From assembly GCA_041628225.1 (NCBI GenBank), contig JBFKPQ010000036.1, positions 1-19,820 of the forward strand: a DNA stretch of 19,820 nucleotides, read 5' to 3'. The notes beneath the pieces were generated by a model. It ran no database searches. It saw only the letters and a program-made list of their open reading frames with translations, and was not told the origin of the DNA. Source of the stretch: JBFKPQ01 sp041628225 (GTDB lineage: Bacteria > Actinomycetota > Acidimicrobiia > Spongiisociales > JAENVV01). Every line of letters starts with the position of its first letter. The stretch's first letter is position 1. Shown piece after piece: positions 1 to 8,240 of the stretch. The position numbers and the translations under genes were made by a program.

Positions 1-150
1 GAGGAGGGCCAAACGGTGATTCACATGGAGTTCGAGGCGCGTCCATCCGGGTGGTTGAGGATCATGGACTGGTTCCCGGATTCGATGCTGAAGCAGGCGA
101 TGATCAGTGACCATCGACGTCTTGAGGCGATCCTCGACGACCAACGTTGA
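1..150 (+). CDS. SRPBCC/START-like protein, C-terminal fragment
   Basis: Only the last 49 codons lie in the window; the frame is open from base 1 and stops at TGA 148-150. The visible residues read as a beta strand (TVIHMEFEARP), a short turn (SGWLRIMDW) and a long final helix (MLKQAMISDHRRLEAILDD). This is the usual C-terminal layout of SRPBCC (polyketide cyclase/START-like) proteins, where the final helix packs across the ligand-binding sheet. Such proteins bind small hydrophobic ligands or act as stress or cyclase-like proteins; no specific role can be read here. The family call rests on a short tail and could be wrong. Confidence 0.5.
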   Translation, partial: EEGQTVIHMEFEARPSGWLRIMDWFPDSMLKQAMISDHRRLEAILDDQR

Positions 151-445
151 GTCGATGGGGACCCAGTCATCCTGCACATGAATGCCCGATGGTGCTGTAG
201 GGGCGTTGGGCGCCGGGCGCTACACGCGCTCCGTTCCGGGCAGAACCGGCAATCTGCGCTACTGGGGTCCTCGGAGCTGGTTCGCGTTCTGTCCTATCAG
301 GCCCACGCCGGTCGCCGTGGGCGACCCAACGGAGTTTGCTTCGCAAACTCTCGTTGCGGACCCTTGGTTCAGGAACGGTCCAGCTAACCCACTGCCGTTC
401 TTCGCAACGCTCGTCAGCGTGGCGGAGCCCGTAGTCTCTTTGGTC
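151..445. other. Non-coding stretch rich in short dyads
   Basis: No convincing gene lies here: the open frames that cross it lack start signals and protein-like composition. It holds several short inverted repeats. Arms 301-307/316-322 and 311-316/320-325 overlap and are mutually exclusive. Arms 334-339/343-348 form a 6-bp stem with a 3-base loop. GGACC 358-362 pairs with GGTCC 377-381, with inner arms 367-370/373-376. Short 4-bp dyads lie at 396-409 and 408-419. The last part carries the promoter of the next gene. It could be a structured RNA, a degenerate palindromic repeat or simply GC-rich spacer. Confidence 0.4.
432..437 (+). promoter_or_regulatory. -10 box (TAGTCT) for the DUF1801 gene
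   Basis: TAGTCT fits the TANNNT pattern and is followed after 8 bases by the in-frame GTG at 446. Transcription starting about 7 bases past the box would begin at or next to the start codon, giving a leaderless mRNA. The same layout recurs at other genes in the window. No clear -35 is visible. Confidence 0.45.
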
Positions 446-898
446 GTGGAGCCCGACCCAGCCGACGTCCAGAAGGTGATCGCGAACGTCCCCCACGAAG
501 GACGCCGACAGGACGCCACCGCGCTCGTCGAGCTCCTCGCCGAGATCTCGGGCGAGGAACCCGTGGTGTGGAGCACCGGCACCATCGGGTTCGGGCGATA
601 TCACTACCGGTACGCGACCGGCCAGGAGGGCGACTTCTTCGACATCGGCTTCGCACCCCGCAAAGACCGCATCACCCTGTACGTCATGTCGGGACTCCGA
701 GGATTCGACGACATCCTCGACCGACTCGGCAAGCATCGCTCGGCGAAGTCGACCGTGCACTTCAGCCGCCTCGCCGATCTCGACCGCAGCGCGCTCGTCG
801 ACCTCGTCGCCGCGTGCCTCGCCCATCTCCGCAAGGTCGAAGACGAGCTCGGAGCCATACCTCGCATGAGCGACATCCCACCCCGGCAAGCCGACTGA
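446..898 (+). CDS. DUF1801 domain protein
   Basis: A 150-residue protein with the hallmark segments of DUF1801 (YdhG-like). These are GFGRYHYRY around residues 48-56, FAPRKDRITLYVM at 69-81, and LGKHRSAKS followed by RLADLD at about 94-113. The family has a small alpha/beta fold of unknown biochemical function, usually cytosolic and single-domain. The frame is open back to 182, but the upstream residues look non-protein-like and the DUF1801 homology begins near residue 1 of this shorter version. GTG 446 is chosen because a -10 box lies 8 bases before it. TTG 440 and GTG 419 are alternative starts. The next gene begins 56 bases downstream with its own -10 box. Confidence 0.85.
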   Translation: MEPDPADVQKVIANVPHEGRRQDATALVELLAEISGEEPVVWSTGTIGFGRYHYRYATGQEGDFFDIGFAPRKDRITLYVMSGLRGFDDILDRLGKHRSAKSTVHFSRLADLDRSALVDLVAACLAHLRKVEDELGAIPRMSDIPPRQAD

Positions 899-941
899 AA
901 ACGGCGGATCGCCCGCGCCGATCAGCTCCAGACAGGTTCGC

Positions 942-947
942 TACGCT
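942..947 (+). promoter_or_regulatory. -10 box (TACGCT) for the DUF2855 gene
   Basis: TACGCT is followed by exactly 7 bases and then GTG 955. No Shine-Dalgarno sequence lies in the 7-base gap, so a leaderless transcript starting at the GTG is the simplest reading. Confidence 0.5.
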
Positions 948-954
948 GCCGCAG

Positions 955-2052
955 GTGAAGTCCCCGGCCCTCGAGATCAACCGCACCGCACTCGGCGACA
1001 TCCGCCTGGTCGACGATGCCGCCGAGCCGCTGGGTGAACGCCAGGTGCGGCTGCGGATCGACCGGTTCGCGATCACCGCCAACAACATCACCTACGCCGT
1101 CTTCGGGGACGCCTTGGCGTATTGGAGCTTCTTCCCCACCGAACTGCCGTGGGGACGGGTCCCCGCCATGGGCTGGGCGGAGGTGATCGAGTCGAGCCAG
1201 CCGGACATCGAGGTGGGGTCGAGGTACTACGGCTGGTACCCGATGGCCGCTCAGGCGACCATCGAGGCGATGCCCACCGCCGACGGATTCCGCGACGACG
1301 GCCCCCATCGCCAGCCGCATGCCCCGATCTATCGTGCCTACACGGATACCCGCCACGACGCGCTCTACGACACCGCAGACGATGGCGAGGACCGACACGC
1401 ACTCCTTCGCGGCCTGTTCCTCACCGGGTTCCTCGCCGAGGAGTTCTTCGCCGATCCCGGAGACGACCGACCCCCGTACTTCGGCGCGCAACAGGTCATC
1501 GTGCTGTCGGCGTCGTCGAAGACCGCCATCGGCTTCGCGCAGCGGGCCCAGGCCCGCGGTACCGCCGCGGTGATCGGCATCACCTCCGGACGAAACACCG
1601 AGTTCGTCGACAGCCTGGGCTTCTACGACAGGGTGCTGACGTACGACACACTCGACGACATCACCGACGCCACGACGGTCTCGATCGACATGGCCGGCGA
1701 TCCGGCCGTGCTGTCGGCGATCCACCACCGCCTCGGCGACCGGCTCGCGTACTCGATGACCGTCGGACGGAGCCACCACGACGCACCCACGCCGTCCCGT
1801 GAACCGATGCCGGGCCCGACCCCCACCATGTTCTTCGCGCCGGCGGAAGTCAGCCGCCGCCGACAGCAATGGGGCGCCGAGGAGTTCGGCCGGCTCGCGG
1901 CCGACGCGCTGGCGCGCTTCGTCGACGGCAGCCGGACCTGGTTGCGGGTGGAGCACCGCGCCGGCCCAGAAGCCGTCGCAGCCGCCTGGCTCGACGTGTA
2001 CCACGGCTCCATACCGCCCGACGTCGGCATCGTGGCAACGCTCGACGGCTGA
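955..2052 (+). CDS. DUF2855 family protein
   Basis: A 365-residue protein recognised as DUF2855, an uncharacterised family related in fold to medium-chain dehydrogenase/reductases. Seen in the sequence: an N-terminal strand-rich part, AYWSFFP and WGRVPAMGWAEV in the first third, and VIVLSASSKTAIGFA near the middle, which resembles the beta-alpha turn of a Rossmann domain. A glycine-rich GxGxxG motif is not obvious, so cofactor use is unproven. The open frame runs back to 568, but that part overlaps the DUF1801 gene in another frame and is Arg/Pro/His-rich, so the start is placed at GTG 955. It ends 5 bases from the convergent GNAT gene. Confidence 0.8.
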   Translation: MKSPALEINRTALGDIRLVDDAAEPLGERQVRLRIDRFAITANNITYAVFGDALAYWSFFPTELPWGRVPAMGWAEVIESSQPDIEVGSRYYGWYPMAAQATIEAMPTADGFRDDGPHRQPHAPIYRAYTDTRHDALYDTADDGEDRHALLRGLFLTGFLAEEFFADPGDDRPPYFGAQQVIVLSASSKTAIGFAQRAQARGTAAVIGITSGRNTEFVDSLGFYDRVLTYDTLDDITDATTVSIDMAGDPAVLSAIHHRLGDRLAYSMTVGRSHHDAPTPSREPMPGPTPTMFFAPAEVSRRRQQWGAEEFGRLAADALARFVDGSRTWLRVEHRAGPEAVAAAWLDVYHGSIPPDVGIVATLDG

Positions 2053-2061
2053 CGGGGTCAG
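2049..2061. terminator. Small dyad between convergent stops
   Basis: CTGAC (2049-2053), GGG, GTCAG (2057-2061) form a perfect 5-bp stem spanning the stop codons of the DUF2855 and GNAT genes. Facing TGA stops are partly self-complementary by nature, and there is no U-tract, so terminator function is only possible. Confidence 0.2.
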
Positions 2062-2507
2062 GCGGCGCCGGCGGGTCGCGGACCGCCCTCGAGAACCCAG
2101 GTGTAGCCCAGCACCGCGTCTTCGTCGCCGCCCAGCGAGCGATACAGCTCGCGAGCTGCCACATTGCTGTCCTCGGTTCCCAGCCACACCTCGACGCACC
2201 CCCGGTCGTCCGCGATGTCGAAGATCTCCTGCATGAGCTGCGTGGCGATCCCTTGTCGTCGCCACGCCTCGGCGACCCCCAGCTCGTTCACCCAGAGCTG
2301 CGGGCGTTTGTCGGGATGGAGCATGACGACTGCCGACACCATCCCCACCACCCGTCCGGCGTCGAGCGCCACGACGAGCTCGTGATTCGGTTCATCCAGG
2401 AAAGCCTGGGCCTGGACCGGGATGATGGGATGGTCGAACGTGCCCGGCACGACGTCGTCGAGCACGGCGCGATCGCCGGCCTCGAGGCGGCGGTACGTGA
2501 TGCGCAT
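2058..2507 (-). CDS. GNAT family N-acetyltransferase
   Basis: A 149-residue single-domain GNAT enzyme, expected to transfer acetyl from acetyl-CoA to an amine. The acetyl-CoA signature is visible as LGVAEAWRRQGIATQLM, with the pyrophosphate-binding RRQGIA at residues 83-88. The C-terminal NVAARELYRSLGG helix and turn are also typical. The middle resembles AAC(3)-I-like acetyltransferases, but substrate cannot be assigned and drug resistance should not be inferred. ATG 2507 is used; TTG 2516, overlapping the TGA of the upstream Usp gene by 4 bases, is an alternative start. Either way the gene follows the Usp gene directly and is probably co-transcribed with it. Confidence 0.85.
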   Translation of the reverse strand: MRITYRRLEAGDRAVLDDVVPGTFDHPIIPVQAQAFLDEPNHELVVALDAGRVVGMVSAVVMLHPDKRPQLWVNELGVAEAWRRQGIATQLMQEIFDIADDRGCVEVWLGTEDSNVAARELYRSLGGDEDAVLGYTWVLEGGPRPAGAA

Positions 2508-2512
2508 CGCCG

Positions 2513-3376
2513 TCAAGGCCTGCGGAAGGGCGAGTCGACCCGCGCCACCGCGACATCGCAGGGTGCGACCTCGAGGACCTCCTCGGCGACGGTGCCCAGC
2601 AAGACCATGCTGTCGCCTCCTCCACCCTTCGACGAGACGGTGACGAGATCGGCGCTGCGGCGGCGTGCCGCTTCGGCGAGTGCCGTGGACGGCGGACCGC
2701 TCACCACCAGCGTCCGCACATCGCCGAACGGCTCGACGAACTCGTCGAGCGCCGACTGGGCCGAAGCGAGCCGCCGGGACCGCATGTCTTCGACCTCCTC
2801 GGCGGAGTGCCCGGCGTTGACGAGCATGTCATCGAAGCGAGAGACCATCGCGTACGCGACGGTGATCTCGGCAGTGGGCGCCATCCGTCGAGCCAATTCG
2901 ATCGACTGACGAGACCGGTCGGAGAGATCAACCGCGGCGAGCACCCGCCGGTACGGCACCCGCGGTTGACGTCGAACAGCTACGACGCCGACCCGCGCCA
3001 TGCGCGCCAAACGCCTCGTGATGGGACCGATACGACCTGAGTCGATCGACGACGTGCCGGCCAGCACCACATCGGCCTGCTTGGCCAGCCGGCTGACATG
3101 CCGCGCCGGATTCCCAGATGGGAGCACGAGATCGACCGACACGTCGCCGCGCCACCGCAACCACTCGGCAAGGTCGTGGGCCCGGGCGATGCTCGAGTCG
3201 CGCAGTACCCGGCGTTCCTCCTCGTCCATGAAATCGGTGGGCATGGCGTCGACGACGTGCACCAAGGTGACCGAAGCACCTACCTCCTCGGCGATCAGCC
3301 GGGCGCGTTCGGCGACCCGCCTCCCCATCGGAGTGAGATCGACCGCCGCCAGCACCCGCCGCACAGGTTCCGCCAC
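2513..3376 (-). CDS. Tandem universal stress protein (two Usp domains)
   Basis: A 287-residue cytosolic protein with two Usp domains. Domain one runs from VRRVLAAVDL (about residue 5) to about 135; domain two from YRRVLAAVDLSD (about 142) to about 282. Domain two keeps a near-complete ATP-binding signature (S248-x2-G251-x9-G261-T262, with Ser for the first Gly). Domain one lacks it, so nucleotide binding is expected only in the second half. Tandem Usp proteins act in stress, hypoxia and persistence in actinobacteria; the specific trigger here is unknown. The start is GTG 3376, preceded at 7 bases by TAACCT. The GNAT gene follows immediately, suggesting a two-gene operon. Confidence 0.9.
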   Translation of the reverse strand: MAEPVRRVLAAVDLTPMGRRVAERARLIAEEVGASVTLVHVVDAMPTDFMDEEERRVLRDSSIARAHDLAEWLRWRGDVSVDLVLPSGNPARHVSRLAKQADVVLAGTSSIDSGRIGPITRRLARMARVGVVAVRRQPRVPYRRVLAAVDLSDRSRQSIELARRMAPTAEITVAYAMVSRFDDMLVNAGHSAEEVEDMRSRRLASAQSALDEFVEPFGDVRTLVVSGPPSTALAEAARRRSADLVTVSSKGGGGDSMVLLGTVAEEVLEVAPCDVAVARVDSPFRRP

Positions 3377-3383
3377 GTCGATG

Positions 3384-3389
3384 AGGTTA
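3384..3389 (-). promoter_or_regulatory. -10 box (TAACCT) for the Usp gene
   Basis: Read on the minus strand, TAACCT is followed by 7 bases and GTG 3376. It sits in the 26-base gap after pabB-pabC, giving the Usp-GNAT pair its own likely leaderless promoter. Confidence 0.45.
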
Positions 3390-3402
3390 GCGAGCAGGCT
3401 TG

Positions 3403-5127
3403 TCAGTGGCCGATGAGCCGGGCCGGTCTCCGGCCCCGGAGCGCGTTCACGACCTCGATGGCATCGGCCCGTTCGAGCAGCTCAACGGGGATCGTCCCTT
3501 CGGTCACGGCGCCGCTGTCCAAGAGAGCCTGCCGACCGACTCCGGGAAGGCAGCCCGACTCGAGCGGCGGCGTGAGCCACCGGCCATCCGCCCAGACCAA
3601 GAGGTTGCCGATCGTCGTCTCCATCGCCTCGCCTCGATCATTGACCAGCACGACGTCATCCGCATCGGGATGACGCGCACGGGCCGCCGTATAGACCGAC
3701 CGGTCGGTGGTCTTGTGATAGCGGAGCGGGTCGGTGACGATCGCTGGGACCGAGTCGATGGCCAACCGGACCGCTCGGTGATCGGCCACGAACGGAGCGG
3801 ATTCGAGGGCGAATGTTCCGTCTCGGTTCACGACCAGCCGCAGCCGGGTCGGCTCGCCGGCGTCGAAGGCCTCGATCGCCCTGCGGACCTCATCGATGTC
3901 GACCGGCACGCCGAAATAGTCGGCCGACTCGCCAAGCCGGCGGAGGTGCCCGTCCAGGAGCGCAACACCTCGATCCCACCGCATGGTCTCCAGCAGGTCC
4001 ACCGACCGACCAGCCCTCTCCAACACGGCCGACTTCGCAAGGGCCTCGGCGTACTCGTCGTCGACGTCCGAATCGAATGTGATGCCTCCGCCCACGCCGT
4101 ACTCGACCGCACCCGTCACAGCATCGACCAGGGCGGTCCGGATCGCCACCGAGAACACTGCGCGGCCGCCACCGGGCTCCACGAAGCCGATCGCGCCGGT
4201 GTACACACCCCGCGGATGTGTCTCGGTGTCGCGGATGATCGCCATCGTGCTCGACTTGGGGGCACCCGTGACCGACCCACAGGGAAAGAGTGCCGAAAAC
4301 ACGTCGCACAGGTCGAGTCCCGGGCGGGTCTGTGCCGAGACCGTCGACGTGAGCTGCCACACCGTATCGAAGCGCTCGGCCTCGAACAGGCGGTCGACCT
4401 GCACGGTGCCGAACTCGGCGATGCGACCCAGGTCGTTGCGCAAGAGGTCCACGATCATCACGTTCTCGGCCTGGTCTTTCGGTGAACGCTCCAAGGCGGC
4501 GCGCCGCTCCCGATCCTCTTCGGGCCATCGGCCGCGGCGCGCCGTTCCTTTCATCGGGCGGGTGACGATCCGGTCGGCTTCCCAGGCGAAGAACAGCTCC
4601 GGCGAGGCCGACACGATCTGATGCCGGCCGGTGTCGAGGAAGGCTCCGTAGCCTCCGGATTGAGCCTCGATCAGATCGAGGTACCACCGATGCGGGTCGC
4701 CGTGAAACAACGATCGGAGCCGCATCGTGTAGTTGACCTGGTAGGTGTTGCCCTGTCGGATCTCCTCACGGATGGCGGCGAGGTCGAGGGCGTAGGCCTC
4801 CTCGCTGGTGGCGGCCTCCCATGGCTCGAGGTGATAGTCGGCCGCGGCGTCCCAGTTCGACGGATCGTCAGCGGCATCGTGGATCGAAAACCACACGAGC
4901 GGAACACCGTCGATGGCAGGGTGGGTGGGCAGCGCCGGATCGAAGGCCGGTGCGGCCTCATAGGCGACGAATCCCACAGCCCAGGCACCATCGGCGGCCC
5001 GTTCCGACACGGCACGTAAGGCGGGCTCGACTTCCAAGAGGTCATGCGCCACGATCAGCTCGGCCGGCTGGGTGAACCCGAGGGTCAGGGCATGACCGGG
5101 CCGGAGATCGTCGAAGCGGGCGCGCAT
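3403..5127 (-). CDS. pabB: Fused aminodeoxychorismate synthase I / ADC lyase (PabB-PabC)
   Basis: A 574-residue fusion that would make p-aminobenzoate for folate. Residues about 1-370 are the chorismate-utilising domain: GNTYQVNYT (126-134), SASPELFF (173-180), MIVDLLRNDLGRI (224-236), PCGSVTGAPK (282-291) and YTGAIGF (309-315). The PMKGT motif at 191-195 has Lys193, which marks PabB rather than anthranilate synthase (PLAGT there). Residues about 376-574 are a class IV aminotransferase-fold lyase: LLETMRW, LDGHLRRL, YHKTTDR with the likely PLP lysine at 472, and METTIGNLLVW (502-512). So chorismate plus ammonia would be converted through ADC to PABA and pyruvate in one chain. The glutaminase subunit PabA is not in the window. 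The ATG start has no Shine-Dalgarno; TACGCT lies 10 bases before it. Confidence 0.93.
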   Translation of the reverse strand: MRARFDDLRPGHALTLGFTQPAELIVAHDLLEVEPALRAVSERAADGAWAVGFVAYEAAPAFDPALPTHPAIDGVPLVWFSIHDAADDPSNWDAAADYHLEPWEAATSEEAYALDLAAIREEIRQGNTYQVNYTMRLRSLFHGDPHRWYLDLIEAQSGGYGAFLDTGRHQIVSASPELFFAWEADRIVTRPMKGTARRGRWPEEDRERRAALERSPKDQAENVMIVDLLRNDLGRIAEFGTVQVDRLFEAERFDTVWQLTSTVSAQTRPGLDLCDVFSALFPCGSVTGAPKSSTMAIIRDTETHPRGVYTGAIGFVEPGGGRAVFSVAIRTALVDAVTGAVEYGVGGGITFDSDVDDEYAEALAKSAVLERAGRSVDLLETMRWDRGVALLDGHLRRLGESADYFGVPVDIDEVRRAIEAFDAGEPTRLRLVVNRDGTFALESAPFVADHRAVRLAIDSVPAIVTDPLRYHKTTDRSVYTAARARHPDADDVVLVNDRGEAMETTIGNLLVWADGRWLTPPLESGCLPGVGRQALLDSGAVTEGTIPVELLERADAIEVVNALRGRRPARLIGH

Positions 5128-5137
5128 GCTGGGTGTC

Positions 5138-5143
5138 AGCGTA
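5138..5143 (-). promoter_or_regulatory. -10 box (TACGCT) for pabB-pabC
   Basis: On the minus strand TACGCT is followed after 10 bases by ATG 5127. The predicted transcript would have at most a few leader bases and no ribosome-binding site. Confidence 0.4.
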
Positions 5144-5161
5144 CCGGGCGGCGACGCGCCA

Positions 5162-5187
5162 GGTCCCCCGCCGTGCGACGAGGGACC
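5162..5187 (-). terminator. Hairpin downstream of tRNA-Asn
   Basis: GGTCCC (5162-5167) pairs with GGGACC (5182-5187) around a 14-base loop, 8 bases past the tRNA 3' end. There is no U-tract, so it could stop transcription, serve as a processing signal, or be chance. Confidence 0.25.
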
Positions 5188-5194
5188 CGTGCGG

Positions 5195-5267
5195 CTCCGG
5201 GGGTGGGACTCGAACCCACAACCTGCGGATTAACAGTCCGATGCTCTGCCAATTGAGCTACCCCGGA
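5195..5267 (-). tRNA. tRNA-Asn (anticodon GTT)
   Basis: Seventy-three bases fold into a cloverleaf. The 7-bp acceptor stem is TCCGGGG/CCCCGGA with discriminator G. The D stem is GCTC/GAGC, the anticodon loop CTGTTAA holds GTT at positions 34-36, and the T arm GTGGG/CCCAC encloses TTCGAGT. CCA is not encoded. The lowest pair of the anticodon stem (27-43) is a T-C mismatch. The gene lies between rpoD and pabB-pabC on the same strand, with a likely own promoter just upstream. Confidence 0.97.
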
Positions 5268-5279
5268 TTGCGCCGAGGG

Positions 5280-5285
5280 ATGGTA
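5280..5285 (-). promoter_or_regulatory. -10 box (TACCAT) for tRNA-Asn
   Basis: TACCAT on the minus strand lies 12 bases before the tRNA 5' end, which would give a leader of about 5-6 bases. A -35-like GTGACG lies about 19 bases further upstream and overlaps the rpoD stop region. Confidence 0.35.
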
Positions 5286-5306
5286 CCAGGCCGACCGAAG
5301 CCGCCG

Positions 5307-6448
<1,142 letters not shown>

Positions 6449-6452
<4 letters not shown>

Positions 6453-8206
6453 TCGAGCTGCTTGTCCCGCTTGGTGCGCTCCAACGCTATCAACTCCGAC
6501 AGGAGCTGGGAATGGGTCTGTTCGGCCGGATCGGTGTGCTCCAAGCGGGAACGTAGGTCGGAAATCGACCGGTCCAGCGCCAGTAGCTCCAGGCGTGCGA
6601 GCAGTTCGTCGGCGTCGGCTTCCGGACTCGTGTCGAGGATGATCGTTCGCAGAAAGGCGGCCACGTGCTCGTCCGAGATCGAACCGTGATCGACGGGACC
6701 GACGGCGGCCGGCTCCACGATCAACTCGTACACCGATCGGTAGTCGGCCCGCCCGAACCAATCGGCCGGCACCGTCCTTCCGGCCAGGCGCCCGGCCATC
6801 GCCAGCCGCAGCGTCTCCCGCTCCACCTTCTCGGCTCCGGTGCGAGGCGGCGGAAAGGTGGGAGCTGCGGCGTGTGTCGTCGGCTCGGTCTGGGGAGCCG
6901 TTCGGCGACCCCTCGCCGCCTGCTCCACGGACTCGGCGACTGCTGACGCGTCGGCGCCGGTCAGCCGCGTGATGAACCGGGCGTACTCCGAGCGTGCCAC
7001 GCGGTCGGAGAGGCGGCCGACGAGCGCGGCGGCTTCGCGCACGGCTCGCGCCCGCCCTTCGGGCTCGTCGAGGCGGTGGCGTTCGACGAGCCGCTCGAGC
7101 CGGAATTGGAGCAGTGGCGCCGAGGCATCGATGGCGGCCAGGAGTTGTTCGGTGTCACCGTCTTGGACGAGGTCGGCCGGGTCTCGCCCGGCCGGCATCT
7201 TGGCCACACGCAGGTCGAGACCGAGTTCGGCAGGGAGATGGAGTTCGTCACCGCGAATGGCCGCACCGGCGCCCGCCTGGTCGGCATCGAACGCCAGGAC
7301 GATCCGTTCGGAAAAGCGGCGGAGGAGATCGAAGTGGTCTTCGCCCAGGGCGGTGCCGCACGACGCCACCGCCACCGGCATTCCAGCCCGGTGGAGGGCG
7401 ATCACGTCGGTGTAGCCCTCGACGACGATCGAAAACCCTCGCCGGGTGATCTCGGCCTTCGCTCGGTCGAGCCCGTACAGCAGCTCGGCCTTGCGGTAGA
7501 GGCGGGTTTCGGGCGTGTTCAGATACTTCGGACCTTCCCCCTCGAGGAGCCGGGCACCGAACCCCACCGCATCGCCCTTGAGGTCGCGGATCGGGAACAT
7601 GACGCGGCCCCCGAACCAGTCGATGAGCCCGCCCCGGCTCCCCCGGCGGGCCAGACCCGCGTCGACGAGCTGTCGCTCCGAGAACCCCTTGTCCTTGAGA
7701 TGGTGCACGAGGGCCATCCGGCCGCGCTCTTGGGGTGCATAACCGATCTCGAACTGGTCGACGACGTCCACGCCGTAGCCGCGGCCGCGCAGATACGAAC
7801 GCGCCGTTCCGGCGTCGGCGCCCTGCTTGAGTCGAGCGACATAGAAGGCGACGGCGGCCTCGACGGCGTCGATGAGCCGCTGACGCTGACCGCGCCGCTT
7901 GGCGGCCTCGGGATCGATGCGCAAGGTGACGCCGGCACGCTTGGCGAGAGCCTCGACGGCCTCGGAGAAGTCGAGCGCCTGCGTCTCCATGACGAACTGG
8001 ACGACGTCGCCGCCGGCGTTGCAGCCGAAGCAGTGGTACAGACCCCGCGCCGGGTCGAGCGACATCGACGGCGTCTTTTCCTGGTGGAACGGGCAGATGG
8101 CCTTGAACGATCGTCCCCGCTTGCGGACCGTGGTGACGGCCTCGACCAGTTCGACGATGTTCGTCGATTGCTTGACCTTCTCGATGTCGTCACGGTCGAA
8201 CGCCAC
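6449..8206 (-). CDS. dnaG: DNA primase DnaG
   Basis: A 585-residue primase that synthesises RNA primers at the replication fork. The CHC2 zinc finger is visible with C38, H41, C59 and C62 (CPFH and CFGC). The catalytic core contains KYLNTPET (227-234). The Toprim centre has VVEGYTDV with E263 and LAFDADQAG with D306 and D308, the acidic metal-binding residues. The C-terminal third is Ala/Arg-rich with a spacer and a helical part, where the DnaB-interacting domain sits in known primases. The open frame extends 146 codons upstream, but that part antiparallels the kinase gene and is low-complexity, so GTG 8206 is used. It is preceded by TACACT plus 6 bases. The gene overlaps rpoD by 4 bases, implying coupled translation. 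Confidence 0.96.
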
Positions 8207-8212
8207 GCGCCG

Positions 8213-8218
8213 AGTGTA
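8213..8218 (-). promoter_or_regulatory. -10 box (TACACT) for dnaG-rpoD
   Basis: On the minus strand TACACT lies between the kinase stop and dnaG, 6 bases before GTG 8206. It suggests a leaderless dnaG-rpoD transcript independent of the kinase gene. Confidence 0.5.
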
Positions 8219-8240
8219 GGCGCGGACCGGTGGTGATTCT

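Noticed and set aside
182..445. N-terminal extension of the DUF1801 frame
   Set aside because: The extra 88 codons look unlike the family. They cover the dyad-rich gap, and a -10 box plus GTG 446 give a better start.
922..2265. 447-codon minus-strand frame opposite DUF2855
   Set aside because: It is a shadow frame across two real convergent genes, with low-complexity Arg/Gly/Val sequence and no family resemblance.
7076..8236. 386-codon plus-strand frame opposite dnaG
   Set aside because: It is antisense to the zinc-finger and Toprim regions of dnaG, with biased composition and no start signal.
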